A stretch of 64,000 bases of DNA from Youxingia wuxianensis (GCF_014385085.1 NZ_JACRTD010000004.1:124001-188000); one strand, 5' to 3'; numbered from the stretch's first letter, positions 16,829-26,156 are shown. Translations and numbers: made by a program. The notes: generated by a model from the letters alone, not told the origin.

Positions 16829-17947
16829 TCAAGTCAGCTTCTGCCCATGCAGCAACACCTGTTTTAAATTGAGCTGTTCATCCATCAGCAGCAGATTCGC
16901 ATATTTTCCGGGACAAATACTGCCGTAGCTATCAAAAATCCCTATGGCCTTGGCCGGATTTACTGCCGCGCATTTAACAGCGCTTGCTAAAGATATCCCT
17001 ATTTCTTTTACGGCGGTGCGCACACAGTCCAACAGGTTCGTGGAGGACCCCGCCAGAGTTCCATCTGCAAGGGTGCACCGTTTTCCCTTTACCTGTACCG
17101 CCTGCTTTCCAAGCTGATATTCTCCATCCGGCATCCCTGTAGCCATTGTACTGTCGCTGATAAAAATTATCCTCTCGTCCCCGAACATCTTCAGCGTCGC
17201 GCGCACCACACTGGGATGAATATGTATCCCGTCGCAGATAAGTTCCGCCCGACAGCCAGGACTGTCAAAAGCCGCCCCCACAACTCCCGGAGCCCGGTGG
17301 GAGAAAGCGGGCATGGCGTTATATAAATGAGTTGCCTGCTTTGCTCCCCGAAAAAACGCTTCCCTCGCAGTTTCATAGTCCGCCGTGGTATGGGCCACGG
17401 ACAAAGTTATTTCTTTTTCTAACTCTTGGATCAGCTCCAAGGCGTTCTCCAATTCCGGCGCGATTGCCATCAACCGTACCAGTCCCCCTGCCGCCTCCTG
17501 CAAACGATAAAAAAACGCCAGATCCGGCTTTTGTAAGAATGCTGGATTTTGAGCGCCCCTCTTTTCATAAGAAAGGAACGGCCCTTCCAGATGTATCCCC
17601 ACAAGGTCTGCGCCTTTTATAGGACGGTAAGCAGCGCCGGTCCTGCAAATATGAAGTAAACTTTCTTCATCCAAGGTCATCGTGGCCGGACAGATTGAAG
17701 TGACTCCATTCATCGCCTCATATCTGGCGATTTTCTCGATTGCCTGCTGGGTACCATCGCAGAAATCCACTCCCACACAACCGTGAAAATGAATATCTGT
17801 CAGCCCGGGAATCGCATAACACCCTTCCCCATCAACGATTTCTTCGCCCGCTTGCGGGCAGGCGGCAAATCGTCCGTCACGGATAAAGATTTCTTTCTCC
17901 TCAAAATAGCCGTCCTCATGAAACGTCTGTACATTGGTAATCCTCAT
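16829..17947 (-). CDS. nagA: N-acetylglucosamine-6-phosphate deacetylase
   Basis: 372-residue amidohydrolase that makes glucosamine-6-phosphate from GlcNAc-6-phosphate. Metal and substrate motifs are present: GLTDIHFHGCVG, GIHLEGPFLSYEKRGAQNP, SVAHTTADYE, ATHLYNAM, LICDGIHIHP and FISDSTMATGMPDGEY. It is the last gene of the minus-strand amino-sugar operon, 17 bases after nagB. Confidence 0.95.
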   Translation of the reverse strand: MRITNVQTFHEDGYFEEKEIFIRDGRFAACPQAGEEIVDGEGCYAIPGLTDIHFHGCVGVDFCDGTQQAIEKIARYEAMNGVTSICPATMTLDEESLLHICRTGAAYRPIKGADLVGIHLEGPFLSYEKRGAQNPAFLQKPDLAFFYRLQEAAGGLVRLMAIAPELENALELIQELEKEITLSVAHTTADYETAREAFFRGAKQATHLYNAMPAFSHRAPGVVGAAFDSPGCRAELICDGIHIHPSVVRATLKMFGDERIIFISDSTMATGMPDGEYQLGKQAVQVKGKRCTLADGTLAGSSTNLLDCVRTAVKEIGISLASAVKCAAVNPAKAIGIFDSYGSICPGKYANLLLMDEQLNLKQVLLHGQKLT

Positions 17948-17964
17948 CCTCTGTGACCTCCCTG

Positions 17965-18690
17965 TTATATTTCGGAAAGCGCAGCTTGGTCCCCCAGCAA
18001 AATAACATCTTTATGAAGCTGTAAAATAGAAGCGGGCACCCAGGGGGTGACTGGTCCAAAAAACGCCTCTTTTACCATCGGCGCTTTGTCTTTTCCGCTG
18101 ACAAGCAGCAAAACTTGTCTGGCCTGCATAATAGGCGCCATACCTACGGTAAGCGCCTGGCGGGGAACCTCTTCTTTGTCAGAGAAAAAACGCCTATTGG
18201 CTTCAATGGTGCTCTGACTTAAGGCAACACAGTGAGTCCCTTTCATAAACGTTTCCCCCGGTTCGTTAAAACCAATATGTCCATTTCGTCCCAGGCCCAG
18301 CAGTTGCAGGTCAATCCCGCCCAATGAGTCGATCAGCCGGTCGTACCGCAGACATTCCTCCTTGACATCCTGCGCCTGCGGGTTTGGGATATGACAGTTT
18401 TCCGGAAGGATGTTCACAAAGTCGAACAAATGCCGACGCATAAAATATGCGTAGCTTTGCTGGTCATCTGGGGATAGGCCTTGGTATTCATCCAGATTAA
18501 CCGCTCTGATTCTGGAGAAGCTTACCTTGTTCTCCTGATATCGTGAGACCAATTCCTGGTAGGCGCCTATAGGGGTGGAACCAGTAGCCAGTCCTAAAAC
18601 CGAGCTGGGCTTAAGAGTGATCTGGGCACATAGAATATCCGCCGCTTTCCGGCTCATTTCCAAATAATTTTCCGCCAGGATAATTTTCAA
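17965..18690 (-). CDS. nagB: Glucosamine-6-phosphate deaminase
   Basis: 241-residue enzyme converting glucosamine-6-phosphate to fructose-6-phosphate and ammonia. Conserved features are GLATGSTPIGAYQEL, NLDEYQGL, GLGRNGHIGFNEPG and ALTVGM. I chose the TTG at 18690, since the family begins with MKIIL and AAAGGAGGA lies at the right distance; a longer TTG start at 18717 lacks these supports. Feeds amino sugars into glycolysis behind NagA. Confidence 0.94.
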   Translation of the reverse strand: MKIILAENYLEMSRKAADILCAQITLKPSSVLGLATGSTPIGAYQELVSRYQENKVSFSRIRAVNLDEYQGLSPDDQQSYAYFMRRHLFDFVNILPENCHIPNPQAQDVKEECLRYDRLIDSLGGIDLQLLGLGRNGHIGFNEPGETFMKGTHCVALSQSTIEANRRFFSDKEEVPRQALTVGMAPIMQARQVLLLVSGKDKAPMVKEAFFGPVTPWVPASILQLHKDVILLGDQAALSEI

Positions 18691-18726
18691 GCCAAAGATT
18701 CCTCCTTTTCCCGCCAAACGGTTGGG

Positions 18727-19584
18727 TTACAGCATCTTTTCTGAAATAGACCCTGCCGTTTTTTCCATATTGCGAGTACACTGGTCGTAATTTCGTTTAA
18801 TATATTCACTGCAAACAACATCCAATACAAACAACTGGGAAATCTTCGCTCCCAGGGAACCTCCATGAAGCGGCCCCTCGTTTGAGCCGCAGGGAAGGAT
18901 CACATCGCACTGGTCCGCCAGCGGAGAATTGGGATATCTTGTGACGCAAATAGATTTGCAGCGGTTATTTTTTGCGTTTCGGGCAATATTGATCATATCC
19001 TTGGTGGCGCCGGAATAGGAAAACATAATCGCCAGATCCGCCGGTGTCAACAAAGTCGAGGACATGGTCTGCATATGCAGATCGGAAACATAAATCACAT
19101 TGGGGAGTATCCGTAAAAATTTGCACTGCACCGCATAAGCCACCGCGCCGGAGGAGCCAATACCGAAAAGATAAATATTTCTGGCAGTCTTGATCATTTC
19201 CACCGCCTGCTCGATCATCTGGTCAGTGAGCAGGGCGCAGGTTTCGTTGAGCACCGCGATATTTTGCGCCAACGTTTTTTTCTTGACGCAATCTACGCTG
19301 TCATAAAGCTCGATCTTTTCTCCCAATACATAATTGGTGGAGTTTTGGCTGGCGGAGCTTTGCGCTAAAAGCATCTTAAATTCCTGATATCCGGACAGTT
19401 TTAGTGTCCGGCAAAAACGGAAAATCGTCGTATCCGCCACGCCTACCAAATCTGCCAGATCAGAAATGGAGGTATACAGAATATTATTGGCATTGGCAAG
19501 GACATAGTCCGCTACCTTTCGTTCCGCTTTGGTAAAACGTCCATAATTTTGATCAATTAAGTCGTACATATTATTTGCATCCAT
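18727..19584 (-). CDS. MurR/RpiR-family transcriptional regulator
   Basis: 285-residue regulator with an N-terminal HTH_6 domain (KAERKVADYVLANAN, then SDLADLVGVADTTIFRFCRTL) and a C-terminal SIS domain (IYLFGIGSSGAVAYAVQ, FSYSGATKDMI) that binds a phosphosugar. MurR-type relatives respond to MurNAc-6-phosphate, fitting the divergent murQ gene. Probably acts on the palindromic divergent promoter region near 21303-21341. Confidence 0.9.
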   Translation of the reverse strand: MDANNMYDLIDQNYGRFTKAERKVADYVLANANNILYTSISDLADLVGVADTTIFRFCRTLKLSGYQEFKMLLAQSSASQNSTNYVLGEKIELYDSVDCVKKKTLAQNIAVLNETCALLTDQMIEQAVEMIKTARNIYLFGIGSSGAVAYAVQCKFLRILPNVIYVSDLHMQTMSSTLLTPADLAIMFSYSGATKDMINIARNAKNNRCKSICVTRYPNSPLADQCDVILPCGSNEGPLHGGSLGAKISQLFVLDVVCSEYIKRNYDQCTRNMEKTAGSISEKML

Positions 19585-19590
19585 AAATCA

Positions 19591-20478
19591 TCAGCCTTCT
19601 GTTAAAAGTTTTTCTGTCAGGTATCTCGCACCCATCAATCCCGCTCGATTTCCAAGCTGGGCCGGGATAATCTGTACCTCTTGATAGCAAGGGATAAGCC
19701 TATCATATAACTCTTTTTTCAGGTAGTCAATGATATAGTCCTCATTCATGATGCCTCCCCCTAAAACAATACACGAAGGATTTAATATATGTATGATCGA
19801 AAAAAGGCCGCAGACGATCTCTTCCATCCATTCCCTGACAGTTTCTTGTATTTCTTGTTCTCCTTGATAGAAAGCGGTGAAAATTTCTCTGCCGTTCAGC
19901 CGTCTGCCGGTGGTTTCCTGTACCGCCTGTACCAGAGCGCTGGTGGAAGCATAGGCTTCCAGGCATCCCCGGTTGCCGCAGGAACATAATCTTCCCCCTT
20001 TATGGGTGATCATGTGCCCAAAGCTTCCGACAGGCAGCCCGCCCTGGGTTATCAGCTTTCCTTCGTGTATGAGGGCGCCCCCTATTCCTGTACCGAAGGT
20101 CATACATAAAAAGCTGGGATTTTCTCTCCCCCGCCCGTAAGCAGCTTCTCCCAAGGCCGCCGCACACACGTCGTTTTCCACCGCCACGGGAACGCCGAAT
20201 TTTTCCTGCAGAATTTTTTTGATATTCATTCCTGTATAGTTTGGAAGGTTTTCATTGGCGTACAGAATATATCCATCCTTCACCAGTCCCGCTGTGCTGA
20301 CTCCAATCCCATCAAAGGGGGCTAATTTCTCTAAGAGCCCTATAGCCCGGTCAATGACATGAGGACCTCCCTTTTTCCCCTCGGTGGGATACTCCTCGCA
20401 GGCCTCAATCGGTTTTTCATCTTGAGCGGCAGCAAATTTAATATAGGTGCCTCCGATATCCAAAAGAGCAATCTTCAA
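19591..20478 (-). CDS. ROK-family sugar kinase (ManNAc kinase-like)
   Basis: 295-residue ROK kinase. The ATP-binding DIGGTYIKFA motif is at the N-terminus, the zinc motif CSCGNRGCLEAYAS and sugar-binding ENDVCAAALGEA are present. It lies between nanE and the RpiR gene with 6-base gaps, so N-acetylmannosamine (or GlcNAc/MurNAc-derived sugar) is the likely substrate. Glucokinase activity cannot be excluded. Confidence 0.88.
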   Translation of the reverse strand: MKIALLDIGGTYIKFAAAQDEKPIEACEEYPTEGKKGGPHVIDRAIGLLEKLAPFDGIGVSTAGLVKDGYILYANENLPNYTGMNIKKILQEKFGVPVAVENDVCAAALGEAAYGRGRENPSFLCMTFGTGIGGALIHEGKLITQGGLPVGSFGHMITHKGGRLCSCGNRGCLEAYASTSALVQAVQETTGRRLNGREIFTAFYQGEQEIQETVREWMEEIVCGLFSIIHILNPSCIVLGGGIMNEDYIIDYLKKELYDRLIPCYQEVQIIPAQLGNRAGLMGARYLTEKLLTEG

Positions 20479-20484
20479 ACTCTT

Positions 20485-21249
20485 TCACCCTTCCCATGGA
20501 TTGGTTGGTTCCAGATGCCCCGGCCGGGAGCTTTTTTGATTGTGGCTTTGAATGTATTCTACAAACCGGCCGGTAATATGTATTGGCCGAGTAATCGCCG
20601 TACCCACCACTGCGGTGTGGGCGCCTGCGTCATAACAACTTTGCAGCTGTTGGGGGGTCCATATGCCTCCCTCTGCAAAGATAGGAACCGTTACCTGCCG
20701 GCTGATTTCCTGGATCATATCTATTCCCGGGAGCGCCGCTCCCTTAGTATACTCAGTATACCCCCGCAGAGTGGTCCCTACACAATCAAATCCCAGCCGC
20801 TGGGCATTAAGAGCTTCTTTTGCCGTGGAGCAGTCCGCCATAAAAATTTTCGTTGGATAGCGGCTGCGGATTTCCCCAAAGAACTCCTCCAGCTCCACTC
20901 CCCCCGGGCGCGGGCGAAGGGTAGCGTCCAGAGCGATAATATCGCAGCCGCACTGGGCGAGCTGGTCGACCTCCCGCATAGTGGGGGTGATATAAATGGG
21001 GCTGTCCTCATAAACTGTTTTTATAAGGCCAATCACCGGCAGGGGCACCGCTTTCATAATGGCCTTAATCTGAGGGATGCTGTTAGCCCTTATTCCCTTA
21101 GCGCCTCCCTGCATAGCGCACAGGGCCATTCTCGCCATGGAATCCGGGCTAAAGAAAGGCTCCCCCTCATACGCCTGACAGGAGACAAAGAGGCTTCCTT
21201 TTATTTTTTGGAAAAAATTTTCTTTATAGCTGTTTTTTTCCATAGACAT
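20485..21249 (-). CDS. nanE: N-acetylmannosamine-6-phosphate 2-epimerase
   Basis: 254-residue (beta/alpha)8 epimerase converting ManNAc-6-phosphate to GlcNAc-6-phosphate. Family motifs: KGSLFVSCQAYEGEPF, GGAKGIRANS, IIALDATLRPRP, FMADCSTAKEAL, FAEGGIWTPQQ and AVVGTAITRP. First gene of the minus-strand operon. No sialate lyase nanA is in the window, so ManNAc could come from elsewhere in the genome or directly from outside. Confidence 0.94.
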   Translation of the reverse strand: MSMEKNSYKENFFQKIKGSLFVSCQAYEGEPFFSPDSMARMALCAMQGGAKGIRANSIPQIKAIMKAVPLPVIGLIKTVYEDSPIYITPTMREVDQLAQCGCDIIALDATLRPRPGGVELEEFFGEIRSRYPTKIFMADCSTAKEALNAQRLGFDCVGTTLRGYTEYTKGAALPGIDMIQEISRQVTVPIFAEGGIWTPQQLQSCYDAGAHTAVVGTAITRPIHITGRFVEYIQSHNQKSSRPGHLEPTNPWEG

Positions 21250-21276
21250 CCCCCTTAAAACAAATTTTATATTCCT

Positions 21277-21305
21277 ATTTTATCCCGAAAAAAAGAAAAA
21301 GGCAA
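21277..21305 (-). promoter_or_regulatory. Promoter of the nanE operon
   Basis: On the minus strand TTGCCT (21300-21305) and TAAAAT (21277-21282) are separated by 17 bases, pointing towards nanE about 30 bases away. Confidence 0.5.
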
Positions 21306-21341
21306 TAGGAAAATTAAAAAAATTTTTTTATTTTTCTATTG
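21303..21341. promoter_or_regulatory. Inverted repeat in the nanE-murQ divergent promoter region
   Basis: CAATAGGAAAA (21303-21313) and TTTTTCTATTG (21331-21341) are inverted arms with one mismatch around an A/T-only centre. The arms touch the -35 boxes of both divergent promoters, so one bound dimer or tetramer could control both operons. The RpiR regulator encoded nearby is the best candidate. Confidence 0.5.
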
Positions 21342-21367
21342 ACAATTAGTATTTTTGCTATTATTAT
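21339..21367 (+). promoter_or_regulatory. Promoter of murQ and the ABC transporter operon
   Basis: TTGACA (21339-21344), 17-bp spacer, TATTAT (21362-21367). An A/T-rich leader of about 70 bases follows before murQ. Confidence 0.72.
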
Positions 21368-21439
21368 GAAGATGCAACAGAAAAATATATGTTATTATTG
21401 TGCAAATAAAAAAATTTTTTCAATTTTGAGGGACATTTT

Positions 21440-22345
21440 ATGGAGACATCTTTTGGCCGTCTGGCCACGGAACATTCTAATCCAAGCACCAAAAACCTTC
21501 ATGAGCTTTCCACCATCCAAATGGTCCAACTGATGAACGACTTGGATTCCCAGGTTCCCTTGGCTGTCGCCCGGGCACAGACGCAGATTGCGCAAGCGGT
21601 GGACCTGGCGGTAAAGTCCATCTCCCAAGGCGGACGGCTGGTATATATCGGCGCCGGCGCCAGCGGGCGCATGGCTGCTTTGGACGCCGGAGAGTGTCCG
21701 GGCACCTTCGGAGTAACGCCAGATACGGTGATCAGCGTGCTCCCCAAAGGCAAGGCCGCCCGCTTTTGTGTAATCGACGATCCGGAGGACAGCGATAGGC
21801 AGGCAAGAGAGGATCTGATGGAAATTTCCCTTTTCAAAAAAGATCTAGTGATCGCCCTTGCCGCCAGCGGGCGCACCCCCTACGCTGTAGGGGCCCTGCT
21901 GTACGCCAAAGAAGTCGGCTGCAAAACCGTCTCGATTGCCTGCAATGAAAACGCGCCCCTCTCCCAATACGGAGACGTTGCTGTGGAGGTGCTGACCGGT
22001 CCGGAACTGCTTACCGGTTCCACCCGGCTGAAAGCCGGCACCGCCCAAAAGCTGATTGTCAATATGATCAGCACTCTGACCATGACAAAATTAGGAAAAG
22101 TGTATCAAAATTATATGGTAGACGTAAAAATTACTAACGAAAAGCTGCTTCACCGGGCGTTGCGGATGATCCAGGAGATCACCGGTGTTTGTGAAGAACA
22201 GGCGGAAAATTATCTCCAGCAGGCCGGCGGCCATGTAAAAACGGCTCTCGTAATGATTTTAGGCGATTGTTCGCCTATCCAGGCGGCAAAGCGTCTGGAG
22301 TTGGCACAGGGGTTTGTGGGAAAGGCGATTGAGACCCATAATTAA
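21440..22345 (+). CDS. murQ: N-acetylmuramic acid 6-phosphate etherase
   Basis: 301-residue SIS-domain lyase that removes D-lactate from MurNAc-6-phosphate giving GlcNAc-6-phosphate. Signatures: TEHSNPSTKNL at the N-terminus, YIGAGASGRMAALDAGECPGTFG, ALAASGRTPYAVGALLYAK, TGSTRLKAGTAQKLIVNMIST and VKTALVMI. Its product goes to NagA/NagB encoded on the opposite strand. A MurNAc import route is presumably the downstream ABC system or another transporter with a kinase. Confidence 0.95.
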   Translation: METSFGRLATEHSNPSTKNLHELSTIQMVQLMNDLDSQVPLAVARAQTQIAQAVDLAVKSISQGGRLVYIGAGASGRMAALDAGECPGTFGVTPDTVISVLPKGKAARFCVIDDPEDSDRQAREDLMEISLFKKDLVIALAASGRTPYAVGALLYAKEVGCKTVSIACNENAPLSQYGDVAVEVLTGPELLTGSTRLKAGTAQKLIVNMISTLTMTKLGKVYQNYMVDVKITNEKLLHRALRMIQEITGVCEEQAENYLQQAGGHVKTALVMILGDCSPIQAAKRLELAQGFVGKAIETHN

Positions 22346-22372
22346 ATTTGGATGTGAGGCGGGTGGTCTTGT

Positions 22373-23491
22373 TTGAAAACAAAAATTGAATTTCGCGGCG
22401 TAAGCAAATCTTACGGGGAAGTCCAGGTGCTGCATGATCTGAATTTTTCTATTGAGGAAAATGAATTTTTTGTCTTATTCGGACCGGCGGGCGCTGGCAA
22501 AACCACGATTATGAAACTGATCGCCGGATTGGAATTTGTCAGCTCCGGCACAATCCTTATCGATGGGAAAGACGCCACCGCCATCGCCCCGGAAAAACGT
22601 AAAATACGCATGGCGTTTGAAAATTTTACCCTTTACCCCCATCTGACCGTGTTTGAAAATTTAGCCAGTCCGCTGCGAAACAATAAATATTCCAAGCAGG
22701 AGATAAAAAACAGGGTGCAGAAAACAGCTCAAATGCTGGAGATCGACCCTTATTTAAATCGTCTCCCAAAACAGCTCAGCGGCGGCCAAAAACAGCGGGT
22801 TTCCCTAGGCAGGGCGCTGGTGATGGAATCCGGCGTATATCTGCTGGATGAACCGCTGGCTCATCTGGACGCCAAATTAAGAAGCGAGCTGCGCTCGGAA
22901 TTTCAAAATCTGAAAACTTCTCTGCGCAACTCCACCGTAGTCTATGTAACCCATGATTATACGGAAGCCATGTCCCTGGGAGATCGAGTATGCGTAATTG
23001 AGGACAAAAAGATTGTACAGATCGATACCCCGCAAAGCATCTATAACAACCCGCGAAATGTTTCGGTAGCCCGGATGTTTGGCCAGCCGGAAATTAATAT
23101 TCTTCCTATGGAAACCGACCTACATAAAAAGACTGTTTTTAACCAACTGTTTGAAATTCCCCTGGCAGGCACCCCTCTGGAAGCCCATCTGGATCTGTAT
23201 GGCAAACCGTCTGTTATATTTGGATGCCGTCCCCGGGACTGGGAGTTCAGCCTGGAACACGGATATTTCCAGGACGGCTTTGTACAAGGAGAAGTGGTGG
23301 GGTTTGAAATAAAAAATTTCCGCGGAATTATCCTATCCAGATTAGAAAACGGCCAATATATCTCCGTTTCCTGCGACGAATATTCCCCTGTGGCGCCTGG
23401 GTCCAGAATTTATCTTAAGCCCAACCCGGCGGCAGGGTACCTCTTTGACGCGGATACTGAGCAAAATGTAAGCTTGGGGAGGGAGATGTAA
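22373..23491 (+). CDS. CUT1 sugar ABC transporter ATPase, first of a pair
   Basis: 372-residue MalK/UgpC-like ATPase with a C-terminal regulatory OB domain. Walker A is GPAGAGKTT (residues 37-45), signature LSGGQKQRVSLGRAL, Walker B VYLLDEPLAHLD, switch histidine in YVTHDYTEAM. The Q-loop glutamine is replaced by glutamate (FENFTLYP, Glu83). Start is TTG behind a G-rich site (GGATGTGAGGCGGG). One base separates it from a second, different ATPase; the two likely form a heterodimer serving the downstream binding protein and permeases. Confidence 0.9.
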   Translation: MKTKIEFRGVSKSYGEVQVLHDLNFSIEENEFFVLFGPAGAGKTTIMKLIAGLEFVSSGTILIDGKDATAIAPEKRKIRMAFENFTLYPHLTVFENLASPLRNNKYSKQEIKNRVQKTAQMLEIDPYLNRLPKQLSGGQKQRVSLGRALVMESGVYLLDEPLAHLDAKLRSELRSEFQNLKTSLRNSTVVYVTHDYTEAMSLGDRVCVIEDKKIVQIDTPQSIYNNPRNVSVARMFGQPEINILPMETDLHKKTVFNQLFEIPLAGTPLEAHLDLYGKPSVIFGCRPRDWEFSLEHGYFQDGFVQGEVVGFEIKNFRGIILSRLENGQYISVSCDEYSPVAPGSRIYLKPNPAAGYLFDADTEQNVSLGREM

Positions 23492-23492
23492 A

Positions 23493-24611
23493 ATGGCTTC
23501 GGTAACAATGGAAAATGTCAATAAATACTATTACTCTTCTGCAAGATTAAATCACGCGGTCATTAATTTAAATATGGAGATCCAAGATGGAGAACTGGTT
23601 TCCATCGTAGGGCCTTCCGGCTGCGGCAAGACTTCCACCATGCGCATGATTGCCGGATTGGAGGGAGTCACCCAGGGAAAGATTTTTTTTGACGGTAACC
23701 CCATCAACCACCTTTCCCCCGCCCAGCGCAATGTCGCCCTTTCTTTTGAATCCTATGCTCTTTATCAGCATATGACCGTAAAAGAAAATATCCAATTCTG
23801 CCTGAAGGTAAAAAATCTTTCCCCCCAGGAGATGGAAAAACAATGCAACTGGATTGTAGGGCTGCTGGGAATACATAACATTTTGGATCAAAAGCCTGCC
23901 AATCTTTCCGGCGGCCAGCAGCAGCTGGTTTCTTTGGCGCGAGCCCTCTCCCGTACACCTTCGGTCACTCTTCTAGATGAGCCAATATCCCATCTGGACG
24001 GAAGAGCCCGGCAGGATGTTTCCATTAAAATACGGGAAATCCACAACCAACTGGGACTGACGATGATTTATGTAACCCATAACCAGGAAGAAGCTTTCGC
24101 TTTGGCCGACCGGGTAGCGGTAATGAATTTCGGCGAGCTGCAGCAGATCGGCACCCGCCAGGAAATTATTGAAAATCCCGTTAATATGTTTGTGGCGGAG
24201 TTTATCGGGGAGCCGTCCATGAACTTTATCCCCTGCCAGGTAAGCAGACAAGGGGAAACTCTGGAGCTGATCTGTCATAAGGACCCAGCCTTTCATCTGC
24301 CCGCAGCGCGTAAATACCTGCCTGCCCTTCACAAAGGGCAGTATCAGCGGATCATCATAGGTATCCGTCCCATCGCCTGCCGGCTGGAAGAATTTCGCCG
24401 CCCGGATGATTGCAAACTGACTGGGCAGGTTCTGTCTTACGAGCACCTGGGAGAAAAGTCTTTCGTAAAAATACATGCGCTGGAACAAAAGATTTCCGCA
24501 GATATTTCTTCCCATTATTTTTACAGCACCGGGGATACGCTGTCCCTGTACGTCAATCCCCAAGAGGCAATCTATTTTGATGAGGAAACGGGGAATGCGT
24601 TGCCTTGGTAA
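23493..24611 (+). CDS. CUT1 sugar ABC transporter ATPase, second of a pair
   Basis: 372-residue MalK-like ATPase paralogous to its neighbour. Walker A is GPSGCGKTS (residues 40-48), signature LSGGQQQLVSLARAL, Walker B VTLLDEPISHLD and switch histidine in YVTHNQEEAF. The Q-loop again has glutamate in place of glutamine (FESYALYQH, Glu86). C-terminal residues from about 240 form the regulatory domain. RBS GGGGAGGGAG. Confidence 0.9.
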   Translation: MASVTMENVNKYYYSSARLNHAVINLNMEIQDGELVSIVGPSGCGKTSTMRMIAGLEGVTQGKIFFDGNPINHLSPAQRNVALSFESYALYQHMTVKENIQFCLKVKNLSPQEMEKQCNWIVGLLGIHNILDQKPANLSGGQQQLVSLARALSRTPSVTLLDEPISHLDGRARQDVSIKIREIHNQLGLTMIYVTHNQEEAFALADRVAVMNFGELQQIGTRQEIIENPVNMFVAEFIGEPSMNFIPCQVSRQGETLELICHKDPAFHLPAARKYLPALHKGQYQRIIIGIRPIACRLEEFRRPDDCKLTGQVLSYEHLGEKSFVKIHALEQKISADISSHYFYSTGDTLSLYVNPQEAIYFDEETGNALPW

Positions 24612-24675
24612 CCTTCCTGCCGTGCGGCCGCCAGAAAGCGGCCCGATATATCATATTTAAAAAGGAGGAAAACAT

Positions 24676-26097
24676 ATGTCTATGGGAAAAAGAGTGGGGT
24701 GTCTCCTGCTGGCGGCGATTATAATTTTAGGGCTAACCGCCTGTTCATCCGAATCAGCGGCGCCATCGCAGGATCCGCCGTCCTCTCAGGTCCAAACGTC
24801 GCCAAGCGAGGAAAATACCGATAGTTTCGACTGGAAAAAATTTCAGGGAACGGAAATTAATATTGTAGGGGTGGAAGGCGTTTACAACGAGCAGATTTTA
24901 GAAGCAATCGAACCCTTCGAAGAAAAAACGGGAATTACCATTGGGAAAGTAGATTTTATCCCGGAAGCAGAATACACCAAAAAAGTACAGCTGCTCGCCT
25001 CCTCCAAATCCAGCGAGTACGACGTGTACATGGTCAGTTTTACCAACCTGTTCGACTATGTCCCCTCTCAGTGGATTGAACCACTGGACGGATATCTGAA
25101 TAATCCGGCAATAACCGATCCGGATCTGAATATGGATGATTTTTATCCCAGCGTGCTTAATTATTGTTACTGGAACGGAGTGAACGGCACTCCCTTGGGG
25201 AAGGATACCGAAGGCGCCCAGCTTTACGCAATGCCGTTTGGCTGGATTGTATTCAATCTTTTATACCGTTCGGACCTCTTTGAGAAATACAATATCGAGG
25301 TTCCCCGGACAGTGGACGATATTATTGCAGCAGGCGAGCTGATCCAGGAAAAAGAACCGGGCATGTACGGAGTGGCCATGCGGGGATTTAAGAGCGTAGA
25401 TATGCTGTATGGCGGCATCTGGCAGACAATCTTAAGCTGCGGTGGTTCCGACTTTGATAAGGATCTCAACCCGGTATTCGACAGTGAGGAAAATATCAAG
25501 GGACTGGAAAAAATCGCTGAAATGATCAATAAGGTGAGCAATCCCAGCGACTGGGCCAATATGACCTGGTATGAAGTTCTCACCGATCTGCAGTCAGGTA
25601 AATGCGCAATGGCAATCGACGCCCCTTCCTTAGCTACTTGGATTGCCGATGGGGAGGATTCCGTGGCCAAAGGAAAAATCGATGTGGCTCCACCGGTATA
25701 TGTGGATACTGCCGATAAAGCCAAATCTATCATTTTCGGCTGGAATCTGGGGATCAACGCCTTTAGTGAAAAGAAGGACGCCGCTTGGTATTTCCTTCAG
25801 TATTGTACTGGAGCGGAGCGTCAGTCCAGCGGCTCCCGTCTGGCATTCCCCACCCGCCGTTCGGCAATGGAAGCGGACAGTTTCAAACAAAGCCTGCAGG
25901 ACAGCGGTATGGTAAACTTCATCGACTCCTGGAACAAGACCACCGAAGTCGCCGACGTATTGTTTACCCCTGCTACTGGATTTAACGATTACGGCTATAT
26001 CCTGGCGGGTGAATTGCAAAACGCCGTCTTAGGCACTAAGAGCGCGAAAGACGCTTTGGAAACCGTATCCAAATATTACAGCGACAACTATAAGTAA
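24676..26097 (+). CDS. Extracellular sugar-binding lipoprotein (CUT1 family)
   Basis: 473-residue family 1 solute-binding protein. A signal peptide with lipobox LGLTAC is followed by a Ser/Pro/Gln-rich linker; the mature part starts about residue 50 with the usual TEINIVGVEGVYNEQILEAIEPFEEKTGI segment. It delivers a carbohydrate to the two permeases encoded downstream. Context with murQ and nag genes suggests a peptidoglycan- or glycan-derived amino sugar. RBS AAAGGAGGAAA; a second ATG two codons on is possible. Confidence 0.9.
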   Translation: MSMGKRVGCLLLAAIIILGLTACSSESAAPSQDPPSSQVQTSPSEENTDSFDWKKFQGTEINIVGVEGVYNEQILEAIEPFEEKTGITIGKVDFIPEAEYTKKVQLLASSKSSEYDVYMVSFTNLFDYVPSQWIEPLDGYLNNPAITDPDLNMDDFYPSVLNYCYWNGVNGTPLGKDTEGAQLYAMPFGWIVFNLLYRSDLFEKYNIEVPRTVDDIIAAGELIQEKEPGMYGVAMRGFKSVDMLYGGIWQTILSCGGSDFDKDLNPVFDSEENIKGLEKIAEMINKVSNPSDWANMTWYEVLTDLQSGKCAMAIDAPSLATWIADGEDSVAKGKIDVAPPVYVDTADKAKSIIFGWNLGINAFSEKKDAAWYFLQYCTGAERQSSGSRLAFPTRRSAMEADSFKQSLQDSGMVNFIDSWNKTTEVADVLFTPATGFNDYGYILAGELQNAVLGTKSAKDALETVSKYYSDNYK

Positions 26098-26121
26098 CTG
26101 CAAACAACCGCAGTTGCGCCG

Positions 26122-26156
26122 CAGGGGATATGGCCCGCTATGGGCCATATCCCCTG
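26122..26156 (+). terminator. Stem-loop after the binding-protein gene
   Basis: CAGGGGATATGGCCC pairs perfectly with GGGCCATATCCCCTG (15 bp) across GCTAT, without a T-run. A smaller hairpin (AACTGC/GCAGTT) precedes it. Such elements usually stabilise the highly expressed binding-protein message and reduce downstream transcription. The remaining 110 bases before the permease show nothing further that I recognise. Confidence 0.65.

Noticed and set aside
20359..21258. 299-residue open frame opposite nanE and the ROK gene
   Set aside because: It is antisense to two well-supported genes and has no domain, ribosome site or sensible composition.
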